This document shows, in pieces, positions 1-9,152 of a stretch of 64,000 bases of DNA. The notes below the pieces were generated by a model, which saw nothing but the letters and a program-made list of their open reading frames with translations, did not search any database and was not told where the DNA came from. The stretch is from Methylohalomonas lacus (GTDB lineage Bacteria; Pseudomonadota; Gammaproteobacteria; Methylohalomonadales; Methylohalomonadaceae), in assembly GCF_024808875.1 (NCBI RefSeq), contig NZ_JANUCT010000014.1, positions 19,356-83,355 on the forward strand, in the 5' to 3' direction. The translations under genes and the position numbers were made by a program. Position 1 is the stretch's first letter; every line of letters starts with the position of its first letter.

Positions 1-270
1 ATCGACGGTGTCGAGCCGACCCCGGAGAATATCTCCTCGGGTGATTACCCGGTTGCGCGCAGCCTGTTCTTTTATATCAAGAACAGCCACGCCGACAAGG
101 TGTCGGGCATGGACGAGTATGTCGAGATGTTCATGAGCGACAAGATGATCGGCCAACGCGGCCTGCTCAAGCGTATCGGCCTGATTAATCTGCCGGAGAG
201 CATGCTCGAGAAGGTCCAGAAGAGCGTCGCCGAGCGTGAAAAGCTGAAGATGAGCGATCTGGAATCCTGA
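1..270 (+). CDS. pstS: Phosphate ABC transporter substrate-binding protein PstS, C-terminal fragment
   Basis: The reading frame is open from the first base and stops at 268-270, leaving the last 89 residues. The visible part (SGDYPVARSLFFYIKNSHAD, then a KRIGLINLP segment) resembles the C-terminal lobe of PstS-family periplasmic phosphate-binding proteins, where the protein goes back to the hinge strand. It sits directly before pstC, pstA and pstB, so it would deliver phosphate to that permease. The N-terminus, signal peptide and phosphate-binding loop lie outside the window. A strong hairpin follows the stop codon, so pstCAB may be partly uncoupled from the abundant binding protein. Confidence 0.85.
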   Translation: MDGVEPTPENISSGDYPVARSLFFYIKNSHADKVSGMDEYVEMFMSDKMIGQRGLLKRIGLINLPESMLEKVQKSVAEREKLKMSDLES

Positions 271-313
271 GCAGACTGCTGACAGGATAAGTTGTTTGTA
301 TAATCAGGAACCG

Positions 314-357
314 AACCATGGCCGGTCACATGCAGAGACGGCCGGCCATGGTTTTTA
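314..357 (+). terminator. Intrinsic terminator or attenuator after pstS
   Basis: A 12-bp perfect stem (314-325 with 342-353) is followed by a short T tract. It lies 44 bp after the pstS stop and before pstC. This position is known in pst operons for hairpins that let the binding protein be made in excess over the permease; that role is inferred here. Confidence 0.8.
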
Positions 358-492
358 TTTGCAGGATCATGAAGAATTCAAGGTCGGGCAGGTGATGTAA
401 ATGCCGCCTGCCGGGCACTACAAGGCAGTGCGCTGTCCAGTTGACTGGCGCACGCCGACACAAGACTTCAAACCGGAAAGATACTGAGCAGT

Positions 493-1728
493 ATGGACAC
501 AGGGCAGACGATACTGAGCATTGCCGCCGGGCTCTCACTGCTGGCAATGATTGCTTTCTGGGTCGCACGCAAACAGGCGCTGGCCACCGAGTCCGGTGGC
601 GTGCGCATGCACTCCCGGCCCGGCCAGTATGGCTGGTATGCCGCGCTGATGGCCATTCTGCCGGGTCTGGCCGTGGGCGCAATCGCTACATTCATGCACC
701 TGTTCAACCTGGCTGCACCGGCACAGGGTGACATCGTTATTGCCGGCCTGCTGACGGCCGCCGCCGGTGCCTGGTATGGCATGCGCTCGATCAGCCCGGC
801 GCTGCGCGCGCGCAATATCATCGATCGCGCCATTCGCTGGTTCCTGCTGGCCGCCGCGTTGGTGTCGATCGCCACCACCATCGGTATCGTGCTGTCGGTG
901 CTGTTCGAGTCGATTCGCTTCTTCCAGCAGATCAGTATCTGGGAGTTTCTAACCGGCACCAACTGGAGTCCGACCGCCGATTTCAGTGTCGGTGAGGCTA
1001 CGGGCGAATCGCGTTCCAAGTTCGGCGCGCTGCCGCTATTTACCGGTACGCTGGTGATCGCAACGATTGCCATGCTGGTGGCGCTGCCGATTGGCTTGCT
1101 GTCAGCCATCTATATGGCCGAATATGCGCCGCCGAAGATACGCGCCGTTGCCAAGCCGGTGCTCGAGGTGCTGGCCGGCATTCCGACGGTCGTCTACGGT
1201 TTCTTCGCCGCCTTGACCGTGAGTCCTCTCGTCATCGAGGTGGGTCAGGCCATGGGCCTGAACCCGTCGTTTACCAACGCATTGGCGCCCGGTTTGGTCA
1301 TGGGCATCATGATCGTGCCGTTCATTTCCTCGCTGACGGACGACGTCCTCAACTCGGTGCCGGACAAGCTGCGCCAGGGCTCCTATGCGTTGGGCATGAC
1401 CCGCGCCGAGACCGTCAAGAACGTCGTGATACCGTCCGCCGCCCCGGGTATTGTCGCGGCTTTTCTGCTGGGCGTGTCCCGGGCCCTAGGTGAGACCATG
1501 ATCGTCACCATGGCGGCGGGCCAGAGTCCGAATATGAGCTGGAATCCGCTTGAGGGCATGACCACGATCACCGTCCAGATCGCGGCGACACTGACCGGCG
1601 ACCTGGCCTTCGATACCCCGGCCACGCAGTCAGCCTTTGCCCTGGGACTGATGCTGTTCATCATCACCCTGACCTTCAATTACATTTCCTCGGTCATGAT
1701 TCGCCGCATGCGCGCGCGTTACGTGTAG
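493..1728 (+). CDS. pstC: Phosphate ABC transporter permease PstC
   Basis: Inner-membrane permease subunit of the PstSCAB high-affinity phosphate importer, 411 residues. That is about 90 longer than E. coli PstC because of an N-terminal extension with extra membrane segments (about residues 5-25, 47-70 and 80-95). The transporter domain begins near residue 115. The EAA loop that docks on the ATPase is at about 297-322 (YALGMTRAETVKNVVIPSAA). The extended form is common in Vibrio and other gammaproteobacteria. Only a weak ribosome site (GGAAAG, 13 nt upstream) precedes the ATG. pstA follows after 20 bp. Confidence 0.92.
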   Translation: MDTGQTILSIAAGLSLLAMIAFWVARKQALATESGGVRMHSRPGQYGWYAALMAILPGLAVGAIATFMHLFNLAAPAQGDIVIAGLLTAAAGAWYGMRSISPALRARNIIDRAIRWFLLAAALVSIATTIGIVLSVLFESIRFFQQISIWEFLTGTNWSPTADFSVGEATGESRSKFGALPLFTGTLVIATIAMLVALPIGLLSAIYMAEYAPPKIRAVAKPVLEVLAGIPTVVYGFFAALTVSPLVIEVGQAMGLNPSFTNALAPGLVMGIMIVPFISSLTDDVLNSVPDKLRQGSYALGMTRAETVKNVVIPSAAPGIVAAFLLGVSRALGETMIVTMAAGQSPNMSWNPLEGMTTITVQIAATLTGDLAFDTPATQSAFALGLMLFIITLTFNYISSVMIRRMRARYV

Positions 1729-1748
1729 CCTGGATTCGCGAGTTCATC

Positions 1749-2912
1749 ATGGAATTTGATTCAGCCTTCGAAGCACGAATGAAGAAACGCTACCGTGCTG
1801 AGCGCCGGTTCAAGGGGTATTGCATCACGGGTCTGGCAACGGCCCTGGTTTTTCTGCTCGTGTTTTTTACGGATATCATCGTCAAGGCCCTGCCGGCGTT
1901 GCAGCAGGCCGAGGTCCGCATCACGTATGTATACAATGAGGAGTCGGCGGATTTTCCCAGTGCCGGTATCCAGGAAGACTATTACGAACTGGTCAGTCGC
2001 GGCTGGCTGCGCATCGTGCCCAAGCGCATGCGCGACAATCCGGAACTCATGGGTACCACTGAACAAACCTGGGCCCTGGCCACGGATGGCGTCGATCAGT
2101 ACCTCAAGGGGCAATACAACAAACTGAGCGAGGAAGAACAGGCGCTGGCGGATCGGATGGTGGCGGCAGGCAATCTGCGGCTCGCCTTCAACACCGGCTT
2201 CTTTACCACCGGCGATTCCAAGCTGCCGGAAATGGCCGGCCTCTGGGCGAGCCTGGTGGGTTCCATCTACGTCATGATCCTGACCTTCCTGTTCGCTTTT
2301 CCGCTCGGCGTGATGACGGCGGTGTATCTCGAGGAATTCGCGCCTGAGAACAAGCTGACGCAGTTGATCGAGGTGAATATCAATAACCTGGCCGCAGTGC
2401 CGTCGATCATCTTCGGTCTGCTGGGTCTGGCAGTGTTCATCAATTTCTTCGGTGTGCCACGGTCGACCGTGCTGGCCGGCGGCCTGACCATGGGCATCAT
2501 GACCCTGCCACTCATCATCATCAGTGCGCGCGCGGCGTTACGCGCGGTACCCGACTCGATTCGCCAGGGCGCACTAGCCATGGGCGCCTCGCGCTGGCAG
2601 ATGGTCAAGGATCATGTCCTGCCGCTGGCCATGCCCGGCGTCCTGACCGGCACAATCATCGGCATGGCGGTGGCCATCGGCGAAACCGCGCCGTTGCTGA
2701 TCATCGGCATGGTCGCCTATATTCCGAATGCGCCGGAGACCTTCACCGATGCCGCAACCGTGCTGCCGGCCCAGATCTATACCTGGGCGGGCGAGCCGGA
2801 ACGCTCCTACGTATCGCGTACTGCGCTCGGCATCATGGTCCTGTTGACCGCGATGATTACCATGAACGCGACAGCGGTCTACTTGCGCAACCGCTTTACC
2901 CGGCGCTGGTGA
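1749..2912 (+). CDS. pstA: Phosphate ABC transporter permease PstA (DUF3333 form)
   Basis: Second inner-membrane permease subunit of the phosphate importer, 387 residues. After the first membrane helix (about 26-46) comes a periplasmic insert of about 120 residues (50-165, charged and rich in Glu/Asp), as in the DUF3333-containing long PstA proteins. The core permease domain starts near 165. The EAA loop is at about 274-297, with GALAMGASRWQMVKDHVLP. It lies 20 bp after pstC and is followed by pstB after 82 bp, consistent with one pstCAB transcript. Confidence 0.92.
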   Translation: MEFDSAFEARMKKRYRAERRFKGYCITGLATALVFLLVFFTDIIVKALPALQQAEVRITYVYNEESADFPSAGIQEDYYELVSRGWLRIVPKRMRDNPELMGTTEQTWALATDGVDQYLKGQYNKLSEEEQALADRMVAAGNLRLAFNTGFFTTGDSKLPEMAGLWASLVGSIYVMILTFLFAFPLGVMTAVYLEEFAPENKLTQLIEVNINNLAAVPSIIFGLLGLAVFINFFGVPRSTVLAGGLTMGIMTLPLIIISARAALRAVPDSIRQGALAMGASRWQMVKDHVLPLAMPGVLTGTIIGMAVAIGETAPLLIIGMVAYIPNAPETFTDAATVLPAQIYTWAGEPERSYVSRTALGIMVLLTAMITMNATAVYLRNRFTRRW

Positions 2913-2994
2913 GGGATGTAACGGGCGATATGAAACCGAATCGAATCTACCGCTACGCAATGTACCCGCAAGTTGACATAGGGTAACCTAGAAC

Positions 2995-3870
2995 ATGAAC
3001 GCACAGACATCAGAAAGCCGGACCATTGAGGCCGAACCAGGGCTAAAACCAGGCATGCTCCAGACACAGACGACCGCCAAGACCGAGGAACAGCTGCAGG
3101 CAGACAAGGCCCAGCCCATCAAGGCCCGTACGCGAGGGCTAAAGCTCTGGTACGGTGATACCCAGGTACTGTTCGATGTCGACATCGACATTCTGCAAAA
3201 CCGCGTTACGGCCTTCATCGGGCCCTCGGGCTGCGGCAAGTCAACGCTGTTGCGTTGCTTCAACCGCATGAACGACCTGGTGGATAACGTGCGCATCGAA
3301 GGCGGCGTCGAGGTGGACGGCCAGGATATCAACGACCCGTCCCTGGATGTCGTGTTGCTGCGTTCGCGCATCGGCATGGTCTTCCAGCATCCGAACCCGT
3401 TCCCGAAGAGTATTTACGAGAACATCGCCTACGCGCCGCGCATTCACGGTCTGGTCAATGGTCGTCGCGAGATGGACGACCTGGTCGAGCGCTCCCTGCG
3501 CCGCGCCGGCCTCTGGGACGAGGTTGCCGACCGCCTGGATACGCCTGGCACCGCCCTGTCCGGTGGCCAGCAGCAGCGCCTGTGTATCGCCCGGGCGATA
3601 GCCGTGGGCCCGGAACTGATCCTCATGGATGAGCCGGCTTCGGCGCTGGATCCGATCGCCACCGCCAAGATCGAGGATCTGATCACCGAGTTGCGCGATA
3701 ACTATACTATCGCCATCGTCACGCATAATCTGCAGCAGGCCGCGCGCGTGGCCGACTATACGGCGTTCATGTACATGGGTGAACTGGTCGAATACAACGA
3801 CACCAATACCCTGTTTACCAACCCGCGTGAAAAACGTACCGAGGACTACGCCACCGGCCGTTACGGCTGA
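2995..3870 (+). CDS. pstB: Phosphate ABC transporter ATP-binding protein PstB
   Basis: Cytoplasmic ATPase that powers PstSCA, 291 residues. Walker A GPSGCGKS is at 76-83, the Q-loop at Gln131, the signature LSGGQQQR at 188-195, Walker B LILMDEP at about 208-214 and the switch His at 244. The N-terminus is about 40 residues longer than E. coli PstB; this segment is polar and probably unstructured. phoU does not follow pstB, as it does in E. coli, but comes after phoR 4.5 kb downstream. Confidence 0.95.
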   Translation: MNAQTSESRTIEAEPGLKPGMLQTQTTAKTEEQLQADKAQPIKARTRGLKLWYGDTQVLFDVDIDILQNRVTAFIGPSGCGKSTLLRCFNRMNDLVDNVRIEGGVEVDGQDINDPSLDVVLLRSRIGMVFQHPNPFPKSIYENIAYAPRIHGLVNGRREMDDLVERSLRRAGLWDEVADRLDTPGTALSGGQQQRLCIARAIAVGPELILMDEPASALDPIATAKIEDLITELRDNYTIAIVTHNLQQAARVADYTAFMYMGELVEYNDTNTLFTNPREKRTEDYATGRYG

Positions 3871-3962
3871 GTGGCACTCCGTTCTGCCCCACATGATCAG
3901 GCCAGCCGTCCTACGCTACACGTCCGGTTTCCTGATTCGTTAAAAGTCCTGCCGCGGCAAAC

Positions 3963-3985
3963 AAAAAGGCCGCCCGCAGGCGGCC
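3963..3985 (-). terminator. Terminator of the helix-hairpin-helix gene
   Basis: A 7-bp GC-only stem GGCCGCC/GGCGGCC (3968-3974 with 3979-3985) has five A residues at its low-coordinate side. These read as a U tract for leftward transcription out of the 4023-4286 gene. Confidence 0.75.
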
Positions 3986-4022
3986 AATGAACAAACGGGA
4001 CTTGCCCGCTCAGGTGTGAACC

Positions 4023-4286
4023 CTATTCACCGGCAGTGAGCAGGTCACGATTCTTTTCCAGCGTCGCATCGCCGATGCCGCTGACCTCGGTGAGTTCCTC
4101 GACCGAGGTAAACTTCCCTTTCTCATCACGGTATTCGATGATGGCCGCGGCCCGGGCTTCGCCGACGCCGTTCATCTGCGCCAGCTCTTCCGCGCTGGCG
4201 GTGTTGATATTGATGCTGTCGGCAGCCATGGCCAGCAGGGGCAGGGCCAGCAGGCCGACGAGGCAGGAACGCAGTAGAGTCTTCAT
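4023..4286 (-). CDS. Secreted ComEA-type helix-hairpin-helix protein
   Basis: A short secreted protein of 87 residues. A signal peptide (MKTLLRSCLVGLLALPLLAM, cleaved near AMA-AD) is followed by one helix-hairpin-helix pair: INTASAEELAQMNGVGEARA, then VSGIGDATLEKNRDLL. This is the ComEA/YbaV layout, a family of periplasmic DNA-binding proteins used in DNA uptake. I chose the start at 4286 because GGAGGT lies 5 nt upstream and the signal peptide starts there; a longer frame to 4319 has neither feature. It is monocistronic with its own terminator. A role in competence is inference. Confidence 0.85.
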   Translation of the reverse strand: MKTLLRSCLVGLLALPLLAMAADSININTASAEELAQMNGVGEARAAAIIEYRDEKGKFTSVEELTEVSGIGDATLEKNRDLLTAGE

Positions 4287-4424
4287 TAGACACCTCCATG
4301 TTGATGTTGACGGGTTCATTCATGAACCTCTGGAACCGCTGAGCATAACGTGTCAGTTCACAAGGAACATCCTCTGAATGGTGTATTTTTCAGTACCCTG
4401 TTTGTGGGAGATAGATAAGTGAGA

Positions 4425-4453
4425 CGAAAAAAAACCCCGCCGGAGCGGGGTTT
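4425..4453 (-). terminator. Terminator of the porin gene
   Basis: Stem AACCCCGC/GCGGGGTT (4433-4440 with 4445-4452) lies beside a run of eight A residues, a U tract for the leftward transcript of the porin gene that ends at 4493. Confidence 0.85.
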
Positions 4454-4492
4454 CAAGAGGGGAGGAAACAATAACTTCTTTAAATAACCGTT

Positions 4493-5818
4493 TTACCAGA
4501 AGACCTGGGCACGAGCCTGGAAAGCGGCCGGTTCGGCACCGTCAAAGGCACCGCCCTTGAGATCCAGGACCTGGTTGTAGTTGGCCATGAAACGGATGTT
4601 CTTGGTCGCATACCAGTTCAGGCCGACCGTTAACAGGTCCTGCTTGCCACCATTCAAGGCACCGTCATTCAGGTCCAGGCTGCTGTAACGCGCAGCAACT
4701 TCCCAGGCACCGATGCCACCCTTGCCGACCGTGGTGCTCGGCGAGACCTTGTCGAAGTCACCCGGCCCGAAGTCGTAGGGACGATGGTCGTCGGTCAGGA
4801 AGAACGAGCCGGTCAGGTAAAAGCCATCGAAATCAGCGTCTTCAAAGCCATTGTCGCGATTGACGTCGGCCATGATGTATTCACCCTGCAGCGATAAGCG
4901 GTCCCAGACACCGGCGGCTTCCAGGCCGTAACGCGTGACATCATCGGTGTTCGTCAAGTCAGCGGTATCGACTAGGCGGGTGCCCGACACGTGGGTCTCG
5001 AAACGGTCACGGAAGCGCACCGTATTGTTCGAATTGGTATTGCGCTGGGATACAGCGGCGCCCAGATGGACAACCCGGCCTGCTTCGTGGATCGGCGAGA
5101 ATGTGACACGGCCGGTCACACCATAACTGGTGCCGTCGTCGCCGCTGCCGCTTTCAATACCATCACCGAATACGCCGCCGGAAAGTGTCACCTGGTCGGC
5201 GAAACTGGTGTAGCCGGCGATACCCAGATTACGGCTGGGTGCAAATGCATTGACCGGCGTGGAGCGTTGCATGAAGGTGATGTACTTGGAACTGGTCAGC
5301 TCTTCCAGGCTGAACGGTTCCTTGAAGTTGCCGACCTTGACCTTGAAGTTTTCAAAGCCGCTGTAGTCAATGTAGGCGTCCTTGATTTCAGCACCGCCGG
5401 CAAAATCGACCTGCAGCTTCATGCCCCAGACATCATAGAACTTGCCGCTCATGTTCAGACGGGCACGGCGAAGCTCATGGCCATCGCTGAGACCGGGCAC
5501 TTCCATGCCGGAGCTGTCCGTATCGTTATCATAGATGGCGTAGTCGGCCATGATACGACCACCGATACCCCACTCCCAGTTACCATCGGCTGATTTGACA
5601 GCAAATTTTTCCTTGGTGGTGATTTTGACTTTTTCGCTATCCGCTTTCTCGGACTTGGCTTTCAGTTCCTCGTATTTCTCCTGACTGATGTCCCCCTTGG
5701 AACGCAGAATCTCGAGGATCTCCATGGTTGCTTCATCAGCATGAGCCGGCACGGTGAGTAGAGACAGTCCGCCCAGCAGTGCCGATCCGCACAGTACATT
5801 CAATTTGGTACGGGTCAC
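4493..5818 (-). CDS. Phosphate-selective porin of the OprP/OprO type
   Basis: Outer-membrane porin, 441 residues. A signal peptide of about 27 residues ends at VPAHA. A short coiled segment rich in Lys/Glu follows (about 30-70: ISQEKYEELKAKSEKADSEK), then a barrel with alternating strands that ends in a C-terminal Phe-Trp pair (ARAQVFW). The GIGGRIMADYAIYDND entry and the overall order fit the OprP/OprO family of anion/phosphate-selective porins. The start is GTG with AGGAG 7 nt upstream. It is transcribed away from phoB, with PHO-box-like repeats upstream, so induction by phosphate limitation is likely. Substrate preference is inferred. Confidence 0.85.
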   Translation of the reverse strand: MTRTKLNVLCGSALLGGLSLLTVPAHADEATMEILEILRSKGDISQEKYEELKAKSEKADSEKVKITTKEKFAVKSADGNWEWGIGGRIMADYAIYDNDTDSSGMEVPGLSDGHELRRARLNMSGKFYDVWGMKLQVDFAGGAEIKDAYIDYSGFENFKVKVGNFKEPFSLEELTSSKYITFMQRSTPVNAFAPSRNLGIAGYTSFADQVTLSGGVFGDGIESGSGDDGTSYGVTGRVTFSPIHEAGRVVHLGAAVSQRNTNSNNTVRFRDRFETHVSGTRLVDTADLTNTDDVTRYGLEAAGVWDRLSLQGEYIMADVNRDNGFEDADFDGFYLTGSFFLTDDHRPYDFGPGDFDKVSPSTTVGKGGIGAWEVAARYSSLDLNDGALNGGKQDLLTVGLNWYATKNIRFMANYNQVLDLKGGAFDGAEPAAFQARAQVFW

Positions 5819-5958
5819 GATGTATCTCCTAACATGTTAGTGGTGAAACTTGCGTGGCCTACGTGGCCCTCCCCATCTGTAAGGACCCGCAAGCGTGTTG
5901 CGACTTAACAACGCTGTCGCAATTTAATCAGCGACTGTTTCACACCAATGAAAGCCTC

Positions 5959-5998
5959 GTGACGGCTGGGTTAAGAAAATATGACGATTCCGTGACAC
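5959..5998 (-). promoter_or_regulatory. PHO-box-like array upstream of the porin
   Basis: Read on the minus strand, GTGTCAC-GGAA-TCGTCAT (5998-5981) resembles the PHO box CTGTCAT-N4-CTGTCAT. A further GTCAC unit lies at 5959-5965, exactly 22 bp from the unit at 5981, with a weaker unit between at 5970. The units at 5959, 5970, 5981 and 5992 therefore lie in 11-bp phase, as expected for tandem PhoB sites. They face the porin gene. Confidence 0.6.
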
Positions 5999-6048
5999 TC
6001 TGCGGGAGCCGGTTTTCCGGGGTCTGCAGGAGAGCTGGCTTATCATGA

Positions 6049-6066
6049 CCGTCATATAGTTGTAAT
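6049..6066 (+). promoter_or_regulatory. PHO box upstream of phoB
   Basis: CCGTCAT-ATAG-TTGTAAT (6049-6066) matches the PhoB consensus CTGTCAT-N4-CTGTCAT at 11 of 14 repeat positions. TTAAAT (6077-6082) could be the -10 element about 11 bp further on. This suggests autoregulation of phoBR. Confidence 0.7.
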
Positions 6067-6113
6067 ATGGACGTTGTTAAATAGCGCCCATGCTGGAAGC
6101 AAACAACGACACC

Positions 6114-6800
6114 ATGAAGTCGAAAATCCTCATCATCGAGGACGAATCCGCTATTCGCGAGATGCTGGGCTACACCCTGGTCAAGGAGGGGTTCAGCTTT
6201 GATGAGGCCGCGGATGTGGACGAGGCCCGTTCATTGATGGGCAGAAACAAGCCGGACCTTATCCTGCTCGACTGGATGCTGCCCGGCGTCAGTGGTATCG
6301 ACTACGCTCGGCGTATCCGCAACGACCCGGATACCCGCGATATCCCGATTATCATGCTGACGGCGCGTGGCGGCGAGGGCGACAAGATCAAGGGGCTGGA
6401 TACCGGCGCCGATGACTATGTCACCAAGCCGTTTTCCACCAAGGAGCTGCTGTCGCGTATCAAGGCGGTGCTCAGGCGCACGACCCAGGCCGGTGACGAA
6501 GGCTCTATCGAGGTCAACGGCCTGATGCTGGACCCGGAGACCTACCGGGTGACCGCGAATGGTCAGCCGATCGAGATCAGTCCGACCGAGTTTCGCCTGC
6601 TGCAGTTTTTCATCACTCACCCGGAACGGGTCTACAGCCGAACCCAACTGCTCGACCAGGTCTGGGGCCAGAATATCTATGTCGAGGAGCGGACTGTGGA
6701 CGTGCATATCCGCCGTTTGCGCAAGACCCTGGCGCCTTACCAGTTTGACAATTATATCCAGACGGTCCGCAGTGTCGGTTACCGCTTCTCACCCCAATAA
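6114..6800 (+). CDS. phoB: Phosphate regulon response regulator PhoB
   Basis: Cytoplasmic OmpR-type response regulator, 229 residues, the same length as E. coli PhoB. The receiver domain has the acidic pair Glu9/Asp10, phospho-acceptor Asp53 (LLDWMLPG), Thr83 and Lys105. A winged-helix DNA-binding domain (about 130-227) ends in a VRSVGYRF segment. An in-frame ATG exists at 6090, but the family begins with the K-ILIIEDE strand, so 6114 is the better start; the nearest Shine-Dalgarno (GGAAG) is 14 nt upstream. phoR follows after 8 bp. Confidence 0.95.
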   Translation: MKSKILIIEDESAIREMLGYTLVKEGFSFDEAADVDEARSLMGRNKPDLILLDWMLPGVSGIDYARRIRNDPDTRDIPIIMLTARGGEGDKIKGLDTGADDYVTKPFSTKELLSRIKAVLRRTTQAGDEGSIEVNGLMLDPETYRVTANGQPIEISPTEFRLLQFFITHPERVYSRTQLLDQVWGQNIYVEERTVDVHIRRLRKTLAPYQFDNYIQTVRSVGYRFSPQ

Positions 6801-6808
6801 TCTGTCCT

Positions 6809-8125
6809 ATGGAAGAGGATATATGGCGTCTCGCCGGGTTGATTGCCGCCGGGATACTGATTGGTTTAGTGTTCGGACATCCGGCGCTGGGGCTGGCCAC
6901 CGGCTTGGCGATCTACTGTTACCTGCTGGTACGCAATAATCGCAGATTGTTTGAATGGCTGCATCGTCACAGTGACGAGCCCGCACCGCAGCTGACCGGT
7001 TATCCTGACAGGATACTCGCCGAGATCGAGTCGCTGCGCCGTCACCATCGTCAGCGCGAGGACAAACTCGGCCAGTTCCTCAAGCGCTTTCAGGAAGCCA
7101 CCTCGGCATTGCCCGATGCCATCATGATCCTGAACCAGGACGATCAGATCGAGTGGGCCAACCAGGCCGCAGTCAACTATCTTGGTATCCACTGGCCACA
7201 GGACAGTGGTCAGCGACTTGCCAACCTGATTCGTCATCCGAAGCTCATAAAGTACCTCAAGGAACAGGGGCAAAGCGGGGATACGAGTGGTGTCACATTG
7301 CCTTCCCCGGAAGATGACAAGCTGCAAATCGAGTACCGCGTGATACCGTATGGTGACAACCTGCGTCTGCTGGTTGCCCGCGATGTTACCCAGATTCAGC
7401 AAATCAACCAGATGCGCCGCGATTTTATCGCCAATGCATCGCATGAATTGCGCACTCCATTAACCGTCATTGCCGGTTACCTGGAATCACTGGAAGGCGA
7501 TTTGGACTCCAGCGCGGCCGATCTACAACCTCAGATCAGGCAAATGCGGCAACAGACCAGCCGTATGCAGACCCTGATTGAAGATCTGTTGATGCTGTCG
7601 ACACTGGAAAGCCGCAGCAATAAGCAACCGCAGGAACCCGTGGCAGTCGCCGATATATTGACAAGTATCTACAAGGAGGCAACGGCGCTGAGCGGTGAAA
7701 AGAATCACATGTTTGCCCTTGATATCGATCACGAATTGCTTGTTCGCGGTAGTCACAAGGAACTCTATAGTGCATTCTCCAACCTGGTTGTTAATGCTGT
7801 TTTGTATACGCCTGCCAAGGGCATTATCCGGATTCGCTGGTATGAGGATGACAAGGGTGCACACATGAAAGTCAGCGATACCGGCGACGGCATCGCGCCG
7901 GAGCATATACCGCGGCTGACCGAACGTTTTTATCGTGTGGACAGAGGCCGCTCGCGCGAAAGCGGCGGAACGGGCCTGGGTCTGGCTATTGTGAAACATA
8001 TCATGCAGCGCCATCATGGCCTGCTGAACATTGAAAGTGAACTGGGCAAAGGGAGCATATTCCGGTGTGATTTTCCGCCGGACCTGCTAGTGCGCAAATC
8101 CGACGACACGGCAACCAGTCAGTGA
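6809..8125 (+). CDS. phoR: Phosphate regulon sensor histidine kinase PhoR
   Basis: Inner-membrane histidine kinase that phosphorylates PhoB, 438 residues. Two short membrane helices near the N-terminus (about 7-23 and 26-42) leave almost no periplasmic loop, as in E. coli PhoR. A linker and a PAS domain (about 95-195) follow. The H-box is SHELRTPLT with His212, the N-box is around Asn325/Asn329, G1 is DTGDGIA (357-363) and G2 is GGTGLGLAI (386-394). Signal input is probably through PstSCAB and PhoU rather than a periplasmic ligand. Confidence 0.95.
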   Translation: MEEDIWRLAGLIAAGILIGLVFGHPALGLATGLAIYCYLLVRNNRRLFEWLHRHSDEPAPQLTGYPDRILAEIESLRRHHRQREDKLGQFLKRFQEATSALPDAIMILNQDDQIEWANQAAVNYLGIHWPQDSGQRLANLIRHPKLIKYLKEQGQSGDTSGVTLPSPEDDKLQIEYRVIPYGDNLRLLVARDVTQIQQINQMRRDFIANASHELRTPLTVIAGYLESLEGDLDSSAADLQPQIRQMRQQTSRMQTLIEDLLMLSTLESRSNKQPQEPVAVADILTSIYKEATALSGEKNHMFALDIDHELLVRGSHKELYSAFSNLVVNAVLYTPAKGIIRIRWYEDDKGAHMKVSDTGDGIAPEHIPRLTERFYRVDRGRSRESGGTGLGLAIVKHIMQRHHGLLNIESELGKGSIFRCDFPPDLLVRKSDDTATSQ

Positions 8126-8373
8126 TTGCCGGTACAGGTTGACAGCCGGATCGTCCCGGATGACGTAACCCGTGTGTCATAAAGGTTCAATACACTGGCG
8201 CGGACGATAGTCGAATGCAGTATGGCTGCTGCAGGATATGGCATATATACGGGCTTGTGGTCAGCATGGACTTGCCCGTTCCGTAAAGCCCCAACTGATC
8301 TATAATGAATATGTGGTCGGACAGGCTTAATCGGCCACCGGCTGCCGTAAACAATTTCGAGAGATTCAATCAT

Positions 8374-9099
8374 ATGAGTAACAACAGCGTGACGCCGCAT
8401 ATCTCCAAGGCTTTTGACAAGGATCTGGAAAATATACGTACACGTGTGCTGGAAATGGGTGGTTTGGTTGAACAGCAGCTTCTCAATGCATTGAAATCTC
8501 TGGTAGATAGCGATCTGGAACTTGCAGAAGGTGTGCTCGAGACTGAATACCGCATCAATTCCATGGAAGTATCGATTGATGAGGACTGCACCAAGATCCT
8601 TGCGCGTCGGCAGCCGGCGGCGGGCGACCTGCGGCTGGTTCTGGCGGTTAGCAAAACTATTACTGATCTGGAACGCGTTGGCGATGAGGCGCAAAAGATT
8701 GCCAAGATGGCAATTGATCTGTCGCAGAAACAAGGACCAAAGTCCTACTATATCGGCATTAATTCGATGGGTAATCACGTCTGCAAGATGCTGCGCGGTG
8801 CGCTGGATGCGTTTGCCCGCATGGATTCAAGAGCCGCGCTGGAAGTCGCCGGACGTGAACCGGAATCCGATGATCAATATGCTGCCCTACTGCGCCAGAT
8901 GATTACCTATATGATCGAGGACCCGCGCAGCATAACCTCGGTCATTGATGCCATCTGGTGTGCACGCTCGCTGGAAAGAGTCGGCGACCATGCCCGTAAT
9001 ATTTGCGAGTACGTGATTTATTTTGTTGAGGGCAAGGATGTTCGTCATATCAGTCTGGAAGAGATGGCCCGCGAGGTAAATTCCGATTCAAAGTCCTGA
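8374..9099 (+). CDS. phoU: Phosphate signalling regulator PhoU
   Basis: Cytoplasmic all-helical protein of 241 residues, the E. coli length, with two tandem PhoU repeats (about 15-110 and 120-220). Acidic metal-binding motifs are visible: ERVGDEAQKIAKMA in the first repeat and ERVGDHARNICEYV in the second. It connects the Pst transporter to PhoR and damps the Pho response. I placed the start at 8374 (MSNNSV) by family length; GAGAG lies 9 nt upstream. The 248-bp gap after phoR contains only a weak PHO-box-like site. ppk follows. Confidence 0.93.
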   Translation: MSNNSVTPHISKAFDKDLENIRTRVLEMGGLVEQQLLNALKSLVDSDLELAEGVLETEYRINSMEVSIDEDCTKILARRQPAAGDLRLVLAVSKTITDLERVGDEAQKIAKMAIDLSQKQGPKSYYIGINSMGNHVCKMLRGALDAFARMDSRAALEVAGREPESDDQYAALLRQMITYMIEDPRSITSVIDAIWCARSLERVGDHARNICEYVIYFVEGKDVRHISLEEMAREVNSDSKS

Positions 9100-9152
9100 T
9101 GGCAGACTGTACCATGTCATGACTATATTCGACTCGTAACAAGTGATTGTTG

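Noticed and set aside
5900..5940. PHO box in CGCTGTCGCAATTTAATCAG
   Set aside because: Only one half fits the consensus; the second half at the required 11-bp distance does not match.
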